Both the position numbers and the translations under genes were made by a program. The notes below the pieces were generated by a model, which was given only the letters and a program-made list of their open reading frames with translations, had not been told where the DNA came from and did no database searches. From NCBI GenBank assembly GCA_902553555.1, contig CACDLE010000002.1:1-64000 (forward strand): a stretch of 64,000 nucleotides of DNA. Reading direction: 5' to 3'. This document shows positions 16,789 to 25,946 of this stretch, piece after piece. Source of the stretch: an uncultured Pelagibacteraceae bacterium. Its GTDB lineage: Bacteria > Pseudomonadota > Alphaproteobacteria > Pelagibacterales > Pelagibacteraceae. Position 1 is the stretch's first letter. Every line of letters starts with the position of its first letter.

Positions 16789-19347
16789 ATGAATTTAGTT
16801 ATAGTTGAAAGCCCAGCAAAAGCTAAAACAATAAACAAATATCTAGGAACTGACTATAAAGTACTAGCCAGTTATGGTCATATAAGAGATTTGCCATCAA
16901 AGAATGGCTCTGTTGATCCTGATAAAAATTTTGAGATGCAGTGGGAGCTGGATTCATTCTCAAAAAAATATTTAAAAGAAATTACTGATGCTGCAAAAGA
17001 AAGTGATAAAATAATACTAGCTACTGACCCAGATCGAGAGGGAGAAGCAATTGCTTGGCACGTAAAACAAGTTTTAGACGATAAAAAACTATTAAAAGGA
17101 AAAAAACTTGAAAGAGTTGTGTTTAATGAGATTACAAAAAACGCAGTGCTTAATGGTATAAATAACCCAAGAGAAATTGAAGACACTCTAGTAAAAGCTT
17201 ATCTAGCAAGAAGAGCTTTGGATTATCTTGTGGGTTTTAATATTTCACCTATTTTATGGACTAAACTTCCTGGTTCAAAATCTGCTGGAAGAGTTCAATC
17301 AGTTGCTCTCAAACTGATAACTGAGAGAGAACACGAAATCGAATCTTTTAAACCTGAAGAGTACTGGACTATCAATGCAAATTTTAAAAACTCAAAAGAT
17401 AAAAATATATTCTCAAAATTAAACTTTATAAATGATAAAAAAGTCGAAAGATTCAGTTTTAGAAATAAAAATGATATCAATACAACAACTGAAAATATCA
17501 ATAAATATGAATATTTTGTTAAAGATGTAAATTCAAAAATTGTTAAAAGAAATCCCTCTGCACCTTTCACAACATCAACTCTTCAACAAACTTCTTCTGG
17601 AAAATTTGGGTTCGGTGCATCAAGAACAATGCAAATAGCACAACGGTTATATCAAGGAATTGAAATTGATGGAGAAACAATTGGTCTTATCACTTATATG
17701 AGAACCGATGGAACAAATATTTCTAATGAAGCAGTCAAAGAATTTAGATCTTTTGTTGAAGATGACCTTGGTAAAAATTATTTACCAGATAATCCAAATA
17801 GTTATAAAGGAAAAAAAGCTAAAAATGCTCAAGAGGCACATGAAGCTATTAGACCTACGGATATTAAAAAAAAACCTGATGAGATGAAAAAATATCTAAG
17901 TACAGATCAATTTAAATTATATGATTTAATATGGTCAAGAGCCTTAGCGTCACAAATGAAAGCTGCAGAATTTGATAGAAACACTATTCAAATTCATTCG
18001 AAAGATAACAGTGTACAGTTTACTTCAAGCGGTTCTGTAATTAAATTTGATGGCTTTTTGAAAATTTATTCTTTTCAAAACGATGATGAAGAAAAAAACA
18101 TATTACCAGAAGTTAAAGTTGGAGAAAAATTAACTTTAGGAGAATTAATTGATGAACAGCATTTTACATCACCACCTCCAAGATATTCAGAAGCAAGTTT
18201 AGTAAAAAAAATGGAAGAATTAGGTATTGGTAGACCATCTACCTATGCTAGCATTATATCAGTTTTATCAACTAGAAATTACACAGAATTATTGAATAAA
18301 AGATTTCATCCTACTGACAGAGGTAAATTATTGTCTGCATTTTTGGAGAAATTATTTTCTAAATATGTTGACTATAATTTTACAGCAGACTTAGAAAACC
18401 AACTTGATGAAATAACTAGTGGTAAAACTAATTATATAAATGTCTTAGAAACTTTTTGGAAAGGTTTTTATAATGATGTGGGCTCTGTCAAAGATATTAG
18501 AACTAGAGAAGTACTAGATTTGCTTAATGATAGCTTAGGTGATTTAATATTTGATAAAAATGAGAAAGATCAAATCGATAGAAAATGTAAAATTTGTGAT
18601 AATGGAGTATTAAGTCTTAAAAATAGCTTTAGAGGCGGTGCTTTTATAGGTTGTTCAAATTATCCAGAGTGTAAATTTACTAGGCCTCTATCAAAAGCTA
18701 AAGCTTCTCAACAATCTTTTTTGGCTGAACCAAAATTAATTGGAAAAAACGATGACGGAAAAGAGATATTTCTGAAAAATGGAAGATTTGGTCCTTATTT
18801 ACAATACGAATTAAATAAAGAAGAAATTGACAAACCAAAGAAAAAAAGGAAATTAAAAAAAGAAAAAGACAATAATATGAAAAATGTGTCAATTCCAAAA
18901 GGTCTTGCCTTAGAGGATGTAAATTTAGAAAAAGCAAAATACTTATGTTCTCTTCCAAAAGTTATTGGTAAACATCCAGAGCTCAATGATGACATTACCA
19001 TTAACGTGGGAAGATTTGGCCCTTACTTAAAATGCGCAAACAAATCTGCCAGATTAGAAACTATCGAAGATCTTTTTTCTATCGGACTTAACAGAGCCAT
19101 AACATTAATTTCAGAGGCTAAACCTGGACGAGTTTCTTCATCTGAAATTAAAAATATTGGTGAACATCCTGAGGATAAAAAGCCAGTAAGAGTTATGAAA
19201 GGTCAGTATGGACCTTATATTAAATATAAATCTTTAAATGCAACAATTCCAGAGGATAAAGATCCAACTGAAATTACTATGGAAGAAGCATTAATATTGA
19301 TAGAAAAAAGACGAGAGTATGATAAATCTAAGAAAAGAAAAAAATGA
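16789..19347 (+). CDS. topA: DNA topoisomerase I
   Basis: A type IA topoisomerase of 852 residues that relaxes negative supercoils. The Toprim domain opens at VIVESPAKAKTI and continues with DPDREGEAIAWH (Asp80, Asp82). The active-site Tyr303 is in GLITYMRTDGT. A C-terminal zinc-finger-like module (CKIC...CSNYPEC) is followed by three repeats of the GRFGPYL type, the topoisomerase C-terminal repeat of this branch, with a Lys-rich linker. The start is fixed by the invariant N-terminus. It overlaps the next small gene by four bases (ATGA). Confidence 0.97.
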   Translation: MNLVIVESPAKAKTINKYLGTDYKVLASYGHIRDLPSKNGSVDPDKNFEMQWELDSFSKKYLKEITDAAKESDKIILATDPDREGEAIAWHVKQVLDDKKLLKGKKLERVVFNEITKNAVLNGINNPREIEDTLVKAYLARRALDYLVGFNISPILWTKLPGSKSAGRVQSVALKLITEREHEIESFKPEEYWTINANFKNSKDKNIFSKLNFINDKKVERFSFRNKNDINTTTENINKYEYFVKDVNSKIVKRNPSAPFTTSTLQQTSSGKFGFGASRTMQIAQRLYQGIEIDGETIGLITYMRTDGTNISNEAVKEFRSFVEDDLGKNYLPDNPNSYKGKKAKNAQEAHEAIRPTDIKKKPDEMKKYLSTDQFKLYDLIWSRALASQMKAAEFDRNTIQIHSKDNSVQFTSSGSVIKFDGFLKIYSFQNDDEEKNILPEVKVGEKLTLGELIDEQHFTSPPPRYSEASLVKKMEELGIGRPSTYASIISVLSTRNYTELLNKRFHPTDRGKLLSAFLEKLFSKYVDYNFTADLENQLDEITSGKTNYINVLETFWKGFYNDVGSVKDIRTREVLDLLNDSLGDLIFDKNEKDQIDRKCKICDNGVLSLKNSFRGGAFIGCSNYPECKFTRPLSKAKASQQSFLAEPKLIGKNDDGKEIFLKNGRFGPYLQYELNKEEIDKPKKKRKLKKEKDNNMKNVSIPKGLALEDVNLEKAKYLCSLPKVIGKHPELNDDITINVGRFGPYLKCANKSARLETIEDLFSIGLNRAITLISEAKPGRVSSSEIKNIGEHPEDKKPVRVMKGQYGPYIKYKSLNATIPEDKDPTEITMEEALILIEKRREYDKSKKRKK

Positions 19348-19565
19348 AATTTTTATTGATAATTATATTTGTAACTTTTTCAATTAATGCATTTGCTAGT
19401 TCTAAAGATGGATGTGAAGGTGTATTGGCTAAATTAAAAACGGAATGTAATATAATTGGAAAAAGTATGAATAAGATGAAGGAATTTAGTAAAGATAATC
19501 AAACTTTAGATCAGGTTGGTGATAATATAGGCAAAGGTGTAGACAAATTAAAAAAGAAGTTTTAA
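19344..19565 (+). CDS. Small exported protein of unknown function
   Basis: A 73-residue protein with a clear signal peptide (hydrophobic core LLIIIFVTFSINAF, likely cleavage after FAS near residue 19). The mature part is about 54 residues, rich in Lys, with two cysteines (CEGVL and TECNI) 13 residues apart that could form a disulfide in the periplasm, and an otherwise helical, polar tail. The start overlaps the topA stop (ATGA) and the stop abuts the GTG of the next gene, so it is a real member of the operon. I do not recognise the family and assign no function. Confidence 0.75.
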   Translation: MKFLLIIIFVTFSINAFASSKDGCEGVLAKLKTECNIIGKSMNKMKEFSKDNQTLDQVGDNIGKGVDKLKKKF

Positions 19566-20027
19566 GTGAATATACAAAAAAATTTAGAAAATCTAAAAAT
19601 AGTATTACCGAAAGCTCCTGCTCCTGTTGGTTCATATACAGCTTTTAAAAAAGTAGGAAACTTTTTATATATATCTGGACAAATTTCTTTAGAAGCTAAT
19701 GGAAATCTAATAAAAGGAAAAGTTGGTTCAGAAATTAGTTTAGAGGATGGAAAAAGAGCTGCAGAGGCGTGTTGTATAAATATAATTTCACAACTAAACA
19801 AAGCATGTGAAAACGATTTAAGTAAAGTAAAGTCATGTATTCAATTAGCTGGTTACGTTAACTCAACAGATGATTTTATCGATCAACCAAAAGTAATCAA
19901 TGGGGCCTCAGAACTAATGACAAAGGTTTTTGGAGATATTGGAATTCATACTCGTTCAGCAGTTAGCAGTAACTCTCTTCCATTAGGTGCAGCAGTGGAA
20001 ATAGTTTCAATTTTTGAAATTAATTAA
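19566..20027 (+). CDS. RidA/YjgF family protein
   Basis: A 153-residue Rid-superfamily protein, longer than the roughly 130 residues of classical RidA and resembling the YjgH/TdcF-like branches with a GxSSxPLGA-type C-terminus (SNSLPLGAAVEIVSIFEI). RidA hydrolyses reactive enamine/imine intermediates; some branches lack the catalytic Arg. Here Arg is present in HTRSAV. The GTG start follows directly on the preceding stop codon. The 3' end overlaps ugd by eight bases in convergent orientation. Confidence 0.82.
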   Translation: MNIQKNLENLKIVLPKAPAPVGSYTAFKKVGNFLYISGQISLEANGNLIKGKVGSEISLEDGKRAAEACCINIISQLNKACENDLSKVKSCIQLAGYVNSTDDFIDQPKVINGASELMTKVFGDIGIHTRSAVSSNSLPLGAAVEIVSIFEIN

Positions 20028-21324
20028 AACTAGGTCTACCAACTGAAAAATACTTAATTTTTTTATTTTTCATTTGTTTATGATCATATAAATTTCTTAA
20101 ATCAAATACACTGAAAGACCTTTTTTTTACAATTTTCTTGAATTCTAAAGATTTAAACTCGTCCCATTCTGTATGTAGAACTATTAAATCTACATCTTTA
20201 CAAGTTTCTTTAATATTCTTTTTATATTGACAGTTTTTAATATTCTTAAAATTTACTTTTGGACCAGTTGGATCATAATAATTAATTTTGGATCCACCTT
20301 TACATAAACTAGGTATCATTTTTAAACTAACAGAATCTCTCATATCATCAGTGTTGGGTTTAAAAGTAACACCTAAAAAAGCAATTTTTTTTCCTTTTAA
20401 AGATCCTAAAATTTTCTTAATTTTTTCAGTGTGTATTCTTTTTCTATTTTCGTTTGATTTTATTACAGTTTTTACGATTGAAAGATTAGTTTTAAATTTT
20501 TCACCTGTAGAAACTAAACCTTTAGTATCTTTGGGAAAACATGATCCACCATATGCTGGTCCAGCCCTTAAAAATCTGCTACCAATACGGCTATCACTTC
20601 CCATTCCAAGTGAGATGTCTTCAATATTTATATTAGCTTTTTCACATAAGTTTGCTAATTCATTTATAAAAGTAATTTTGGTAGCTAAAAAAGCGTTAGA
20701 TGCGTATTTTATTAATTCTGCTCCTCTTCGTGAAGTTGTAAAGAAATTTGCACCTTTATTTATTAAAGGTTGATACAGTTTTTTTAATATATTAAAATAT
20801 TTTTTTTGATTTGAACCAATTACTATTCTATCAGGAAACCTAAAATCTCTAATAGCTTCTCCCTCTCTTAAAAATTCTGGATTAGAAATTACTTCAATAT
20901 TCTTTTTTTTTAATTTCTTAAGTAATTTTTCAATAGAATCACCAGTACCAACTGGAACGGTTGACTTGGTAATAAGTATTTTTTTATTTTTTGTACTTTT
21001 AGCAACTTCTTTTGCTGCTTTAAATACATAAGATAAATCAACATCATTTGATTTTTTTTTGTTTGGAGTTCCAACACAAATAAAAATTAATTCAGATTTT
21101 GCAATTGCTTTTTTAAGATTGTTAGTAAAAACTAATCTACCCATAGAGTAATTTTTTTTTATTAATTCATCTAAACCAGGTTCATATATTGGTGAAATAC
21201 CTGAGTTTAATTTATCTATTTTATTTTTGTCTTTATCAACGCAAAATACGCGATTACCGAGATCAGCGAAGCAAGTTCCACTAACTAGACCGACATAACC
21301 CGTACCTATCATACATATATTCAT
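20020..21324 (-). CDS. ugd: UDP-glucose 6-dehydrogenase
   Basis: Oxidises UDP-glucose twice to UDP-glucuronate, a precursor of surface polysaccharides. The 434-residue protein has the NAD-binding GTGYVGLVSGTCFADLG at its N-terminus, a central ISNPEFLREGEAI motif, and the catalytic cysteine in AYGGSCFPKDT. The C-terminal UDP-binding domain includes FLGVTFKPNTDDMRDS. It lies one base downstream of galU, whose product supplies its substrate. The protein is Lys-rich like its neighbours. Confidence 0.95.
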   Translation of the reverse strand: MNICMIGTGYVGLVSGTCFADLGNRVFCVDKDKNKIDKLNSGISPIYEPGLDELIKKNYSMGRLVFTNNLKKAIAKSELIFICVGTPNKKKSNDVDLSYVFKAAKEVAKSTKNKKILITKSTVPVGTGDSIEKLLKKLKKKNIEVISNPEFLREGEAIRDFRFPDRIVIGSNQKKYFNILKKLYQPLINKGANFFTTSRRGAELIKYASNAFLATKITFINELANLCEKANINIEDISLGMGSDSRIGSRFLRAGPAYGGSCFPKDTKGLVSTGEKFKTNLSIVKTVIKSNENRKRIHTEKIKKILGSLKGKKIAFLGVTFKPNTDDMRDSVSLKMIPSLCKGGSKINYYDPTGPKVNFKNIKNCQYKKNIKETCKDVDLIVLHTEWDEFKSLEFKKIVKKRSFSVFDLRNLYDHKQMKNKKIKYFSVGRPSFN

Positions 21325-21325
21325 T

Positions 21326-22138
21326 TTATTCCTTAGATATTTCTATACCAGAATTAATGTAGCCATTTATTGTTCCACAGTCTAAATACTTTCCTTTAAA
21401 AATATTTCCATAAAAATTTTCATTTTTGTGTATTAAATTCTTAATTGCGTCTGTAATGTGAATTTCCTTTCCGTGACCAGGTTTTAATCTTTTAATTTCT
21501 TTCATTATTTTTTTTGGTAAGATATATCTTCCAATTATTGCATAATTAGACTTGGCGTCTTTTATCTTCGGTTTTTCTTCAACGTTAGTAATTTGAAAAT
21601 AATTTTTTTTTTTGTTTTTTAAAGATAATATACCCCATCGAGAAACAGTTTTTTTTGGAACCTTTTTTGTTGCTATAATAGATCCTTTTTTTTGTTTATG
21701 AAGTTCAATCATTTCTTTTGTGCAATTCTTTTTAATAATTAGATCATCAGGTAGGAGCATCAAAAAAAAATTACTTTTAATTAGTTTGTTGCATTTTAAA
21801 ACAGCATCACCTGTACCTTTAGGTTTATTTTGGTAAACAAATTTTATCATAGAACGGTATTTTTTTATTTTTCTAAATTCATTTTCAATTCTCTTGTCTT
21901 TTTTTTTTCTAATAATTTTTTTATAAAATGTATCATTATAAAAATATTTTTTTATACTTTCTTTATTTTTTGAAATAATAAATATAAATTGTTTTATTCC
22001 TGCTTTTAAACATTCGTCTAATATATATTCTAAATTAGGTTTGCCATTAATTGGCAATAATTCTTTTGGTGTAACACTTGTCAAAGGCAGCATTCTCGTG
22101 CCTAAACCAGCTAGTGGAATAATTGCTTGTTTTATCAT
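21326..22138 (-). CDS. galU: UTP--glucose-1-phosphate uridylyltransferase
   Basis: Makes UDP-glucose from UTP and glucose-1-phosphate. The 270-residue nucleotidyltransferase begins with the sugar-nucleotide loop IPLAGLGTRMLPLTS and has KELLPI, QNKPKGTGDAV and LPDDLI, then the metal-site region near VEEKP. Size is slightly below the usual 290-300. It forms a two-gene operon with ugd; its UDP-glucose would also feed the galE/glf genes near 60 kb. It is divergent from panC across 38 bases. Confidence 0.94.
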   Translation of the reverse strand: MIKQAIIPLAGLGTRMLPLTSVTPKELLPINGKPNLEYILDECLKAGIKQFIFIISKNKESIKKYFYNDTFYKKIIRKKKDKRIENEFRKIKKYRSMIKFVYQNKPKGTGDAVLKCNKLIKSNFFLMLLPDDLIIKKNCTKEMIELHKQKKGSIIATKKVPKKTVSRWGILSLKNKKKNYFQITNVEEKPKIKDAKSNYAIIGRYILPKKIMKEIKRLKPGHGKEIHITDAIKNLIHKNENFYGNIFKGKYLDCGTINGYINSGIEISKE

Positions 22139-22176
22139 ATGATTCTTTTATTAACTATTATCATTACGATTTATAA

Positions 22177-22995
22177 ATGAAAATAATTAGGCAAAAAAAA
22201 GACCTTAAGAACTTAATAAGTAAGATAAATTGCTTATCTTTTATACCAACAATGGGTGGCCTGCATAAAGGTCACGAATTCCTAATAAAAAAAGCAAAAA
22301 AAAAAAGTAAATTTACTATTGTAAGCATTTTTGTGAATCCTAAACAATTTAATTCAAAAAAGGATTTTATCACTTATCCTAGAAACTATAAAAGAGATTT
22401 AAAGATTTTAAAAAAGCTAAATGTAAAATATCTTTATATGCCAAATTCCAGAGATATCTTCTCATTTAAAACATCCAATAAGATTTATCTTCACCCTTTT
22501 TCGAACAAATTATGTGGTAAGTATAGACCGGGTCATTTTAAAGGAGTGATTGATGTAGTTAATAGATTTTTAGAACTTTTAACACCAAAATATATATTTC
22601 TTGGTAAAAAAGATTATCAACAACTTTTTTTAATTAAAAAACATATAGACAAGAATAAAATTAAAACTTTTGTTATTTCATGCAATACAATAAGGGAGAA
22701 CAAATTTTTACCCTACTCTTCAAGAAATTTTAATTTAAATAAATACGATAAAGTTTTAGCTTTAAAAGTTTATAAACTTTTAAGAAAAGAAAAGAATATT
22801 ATTAAAAAAAATAAAATACAAAAAATAAATTTTTCTAATATTAAAAAGAAAATTTTAAAAATTGGCATCAAAAAAATAGATTATATCGAAGCTATAAATT
22901 TAGATAATTTTAAAAAGGCAAAAAAATTTAATGAAAACTTTAATATATTTTCTGCTTTCTATGTTAATAAAGTAAGGCTTATTGATAATTTTTAG
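22177..22995 (+). CDS. panC: Pantothenate synthetase
   Basis: Ligates pantoate and beta-alanine with ATP to give pantothenate. Signature regions are intact: FIPTMGGLHKGH (residues 22-33), VSIFVNPKQFN, GKYRPGHFKGVIDVV, FLGKKDYQQL and PYSSRNFNL. Length is 272 residues. The protein is extremely Lys-rich, and the coding region holds an uninterrupted run of 11 A (22296-22306) that could cause polymerase slippage. No panB or panD is next to it. It ends four bases inside the 3' end of mgtE, in convergent orientation. Confidence 0.92.
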   Translation: MKIIRQKKDLKNLISKINCLSFIPTMGGLHKGHEFLIKKAKKKSKFTIVSIFVNPKQFNSKKDFITYPRNYKRDLKILKKLNVKYLYMPNSRDIFSFKTSNKIYLHPFSNKLCGKYRPGHFKGVIDVVNRFLELLTPKYIFLGKKDYQQLFLIKKHIDKNKIKTFVISCNTIRENKFLPYSSRNFNLNKYDKVLALKVYKLLRKEKNIIKKNKIQKINFSNIKKKILKIGIKKIDYIEAINLDNFKKAKKFNENFNIFSAFYVNKVRLIDNF

Positions 22996-24371
22996 TTAAG
23001 GAAAAAATATGAACCAATTCCTAGAAAGGATAAAAAACCAATTACGTCTGTTATTGTTGTAACAAAAACACTAGAGGCTAATGCAGGATCAATATTTACT
23101 TTTTTAAGAGACACGGGGACCAATATACCAAACAAACCTGCAACAATCATATTTAAAACCATCGATATGCCTATTAACAATGAAAGTTTAAATTCTTTAA
23201 ACCAAAATTGCACTATCACTGCTGTAATTATTGCAAAGATAATTCCATTTAAAATTCCAATTAAAAATTCCTTGCCTACAATTTTATTGAAATTACCTGA
23301 TGAAAGTTCTTTAGTAGCTATTGCTCTAATTGTTACTGCTAAAGTTTGCATACCTGCATTACCTCCCATTGACGCTACAATTGGCATTAAAAATGCTAAA
23401 GCTACCATTTGTTCTATAGAAGCTCCAAACATACTTATTACCCATGTTGCTAACAGAGCTGTAAAGAGATTTAAAAGCAACCAATTAAATCTTCTTTTTG
23501 TCTTAATCAAAACGCTATCAGTAATTTCTTCGTCACCCACACCAGCAAGTCTTAACACATCCTCCTCGGCCTCTTCTTGAACTACTGTTACTATGTCATC
23601 TGCGGTTATCATTCCAACCAATTTATTATTCTTATTAATTACGCCTGCAGAAACTAAATTATAATTTTCAAAAGTATGTCCTACCTCTTCTTTGTCCATA
23701 TTAACTGGTATCAAGACTGGCATTTCCCTCATTATTGTGTTCATTTTTTTTTCTCTTGGAGTTCTTAAGACTCTAGATGAAGGAACTATACCAATTGGTT
23801 TAAAATCATTATCTACAACAAATATTTCTAAAAATTCTTCTGGCAAATCTTTACTTTCACGTAAATAATCTATTGTTTGACCAACTGACCAATCGCTTGG
23901 AACTGCTGTAAATTCTCGTTGCATTATTCTTGCCGCAGAATCTTCTGGGTAACTCAAACCTTCTTCTAATAGAAACCGATCTTTTGGGGGTAATTTGTCT
24001 AAAACTAATTTTTTTTTATCTGAACTTAAATTTTCTAATATTGAAATAGCATTATCAGACTCCAATCTTTTGATAATTTTTGATACTGAGTCTGAAGATA
24101 GCAGTTGTAAAACTTCTGACTGTATCGACTCATTTATCTCTATGAAAATTTCAGGTTCAATGTCAAATTCTTCAATTTCAAGCAGCTTTGCTCTAGTTTC
24201 TGAAGATAAGTTTTCAATTAAATTTGCAACATCAGAAGGATGAAGATCAGCAAGAGTTTGGTTTATAAATTTTATATCAGAAGACTTAATTTTATCACTG
24301 AAAATACTTATAAATTCTTTGTTAAAATCAAAATTGACCTTTTTTCCACCTATCGATTTTACTAAACTCAT
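22992..24371 (-). CDS. mgtE: MgtE family magnesium transporter
   Basis: An inner-membrane Mg2+ channel of 459 residues. Domain order: an N-terminal superhelical domain (LADLHPSDVANLIENL), two CBS domains (one around the PSDWSVGQTIDYLRE stretch, the second around INKNNKLVGMITADDIV), then five membrane segments with the pore motif PIVASMGGNAGMQTLAV and a C-terminal TTITDVIGF. The cytoplasmic part senses Mg2+ and gates the pore. Family and length fit well. It is divergent from lipB. Confidence 0.95.
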   Translation of the reverse strand: MSLVKSIGGKKVNFDFNKEFISIFSDKIKSSDIKFINQTLADLHPSDVANLIENLSSETRAKLLEIEEFDIEPEIFIEINESIQSEVLQLLSSDSVSKIIKRLESDNAISILENLSSDKKKLVLDKLPPKDRFLLEEGLSYPEDSAARIMQREFTAVPSDWSVGQTIDYLRESKDLPEEFLEIFVVDNDFKPIGIVPSSRVLRTPREKKMNTIMREMPVLIPVNMDKEEVGHTFENYNLVSAGVINKNNKLVGMITADDIVTVVQEEAEEDVLRLAGVGDEEITDSVLIKTKRRFNWLLLNLFTALLATWVISMFGASIEQMVALAFLMPIVASMGGNAGMQTLAVTIRAIATKELSSGNFNKIVGKEFLIGILNGIIFAIITAVIVQFWFKEFKLSLLIGISMVLNMIVAGLFGILVPVSLKKVNIDPALASSVFVTTITDVIGFLSFLGIGSYFFLN

Positions 24372-24432
24372 AAAAATCCTTGATTTCTTTTGATGAGACT
24401 AATAATTCATATAATGATAAAATTCAATTTAA

Positions 24433-25044
24433 ATGAACATAGAAGTAAAAACTAGCAATAGGCCAATACCATACAAAACAGCAATAAATACTCTTGAAAA
24501 GAGAGTAATTGATGTGAGAAATGGTGTAAAAAATGAGTTAATTTGGATATTAGAACATCCAACTACTTATACAGGGGGTATAAGATATAAGGAAGAAGAA
24601 ATACTCGATAAAAAAATTTCAATTATTAAAACAAATAGAGGTGGAAAACTAACTCTACATAATCGAGGACAAAAAATAATTTATTTTGTTATTAATTTAA
24701 ATAATAGAAAAAAAGATATTAGACTTCTCGTCAATAAAGTAGAAAAAAGTATTATTGAATTTTTGAATATATATGGTGTAAAAGGAAATGTTGATCGAAA
24801 AAACATAGGAATATGGATTAAAGGAAAAAAAATATCTGCAATTGGAATAAGAGTAAAAAGATGGATTGCTTACCATGGTTGCTCTATAAATATAAATAAT
24901 GATTTAAGCTTATATAATAAAATTATTCCTTGTGGCTTGAATAACAAGAATGTTACTTCTTTATTAGAATTAGGTATCAAGAAGCCATTAAAAATTAATT
25001 TTAATTTAAAAAAAATTTTTCTTAAAAACTTATCTAAAACATGA
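24433..25044 (+). CDS. lipB: Octanoyl-(lipoyl) transferase LipB
   Basis: Moves octanoate from acyl carrier protein to the lipoyl domains of 2-oxoacid dehydrogenases and the glycine cleavage H protein. Motifs: RGGKLTLHNRGQ (substrate loop), GKKISAIGIRVKRW with the catalytic Lys, and KIIPCGL with the catalytic Cys. It has 203 residues, within the normal range. A TATAAT at 24410-24415 lies 17 bases before the ATG. The 3' end overlaps the pseudouridine synthase gene by 15 bases. Confidence 0.94.
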   Translation: MNIEVKTSNRPIPYKTAINTLEKRVIDVRNGVKNELIWILEHPTTYTGGIRYKEEEILDKKISIIKTNRGGKLTLHNRGQKIIYFVINLNNRKKDIRLLVNKVEKSIIEFLNIYGVKGNVDRKNIGIWIKGKKISAIGIRVKRWIAYHGCSININNDLSLYNKIIPCGLNNKNVTSLLELGIKKPLKINFNLKKIFLKNLSKT

Positions 25045-25932
25045 ATTTAATCTTTTTGCGAATTCTTTATCAAATTTAGCTTGATAGGTAAATTTTTCAT
25101 TATTTTTTATAAATTTAATTTTATGTGCATGCAACATCATACTAATTTTCTTATGATTGTTGTTTTTATTTATATAATATTTTTGATCACCTATAACAGG
25201 GTGACCTCTATTGTATAATTGTTTTCTTAATTGATGTTTTCTTCCAGTTATAGGATTTAGTTCTAAGAGGGAATAATGAGTATTCTTTTTAATGATTTTA
25301 ACTGAAGTAATCGCTTTTAATTTGATTTTTTTATTCTTTTCAAAGTATTCTAGATGATCTACCATCTTTTTTAAATTATCGTTAACTTCACCTTTTACTA
25401 TAGCAATATAACTTTTATGTATTTTTCTTAGTCTAAATAATGATGTAAAAAATTGAGCAGAAGATTTATTTTTAGCAACTAAAAAAATTCCTGTAGTCTC
25501 TTTATCAATTCTATGAACAATATAAGGTCTTGCCTCATTAAAAAATTTGGAATATTTTAAAACATCTATAATGTTTTTTAAATTTTTTGTACCTGATTGA
25601 ACTGCTATGCCCCGAGGTTTATTAATTACTACAAAGTCCTCGTTTTCGTGAATAACTAATTCATTTATATTTTTACTCTCTTTAGATGAAGGAATATAAT
25701 TTATTTTTTTCTTAAAATTTGTCGGTTTGTAGTCATTTAAATTATATATTTCTACAACATCTCCAGTTTTAAGCCTATATGATGATTTAATTTTTTTTCT
25801 ATTTACCTTAATTTTTTTTAACCTAAATAATCTTTGTAACAGCGAATTTGGAAGATGTTTGATTTGATTGCTAAACCATCTATCAATTCGTGTATTATGT
25901 GCTTGTGCATTGATAACGTGCTTTTCTACCAT
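25030..25932 (-). CDS. RluC/RluD-family 23S rRNA pseudouridine synthase
   Basis: A 300-residue enzyme with an N-terminal S4 RNA-binding domain (residues about 14-60) and a pseudouridine synthase domain. The catalytic Asp143 is in VHRIDKETTGIFL; the GRKHQLRKQL and GHPVIGDQKY motifs follow. The sequence does not separate the RluC and RluD subtypes with certainty. It begins 14 bases after rplQ, so it is probably co-transcribed with the ribosomal protein genes. Confidence 0.9.
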   Translation of the reverse strand: MVEKHVINAQAHNTRIDRWFSNQIKHLPNSLLQRLFRLKKIKVNRKKIKSSYRLKTGDVVEIYNLNDYKPTNFKKKINYIPSSKESKNINELVIHENEDFVVINKPRGIAVQSGTKNLKNIIDVLKYSKFFNEARPYIVHRIDKETTGIFLVAKNKSSAQFFTSLFRLRKIHKSYIAIVKGEVNDNLKKMVDHLEYFEKNKKIKLKAITSVKIIKKNTHYSLLELNPITGRKHQLRKQLYNRGHPVIGDQKYYINKNNNHKKISMMLHAHKIKFIKNNEKFTYQAKFDKEFAKRLNSCFR

Positions 25933-25946
25933 GCAGGAACTAATAT

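Noticed and set aside
20288-20773. 161-codon plus-strand frame inside ugd
   Set aside because: Overlaps the conserved catalytic part of ugd and has no family features.
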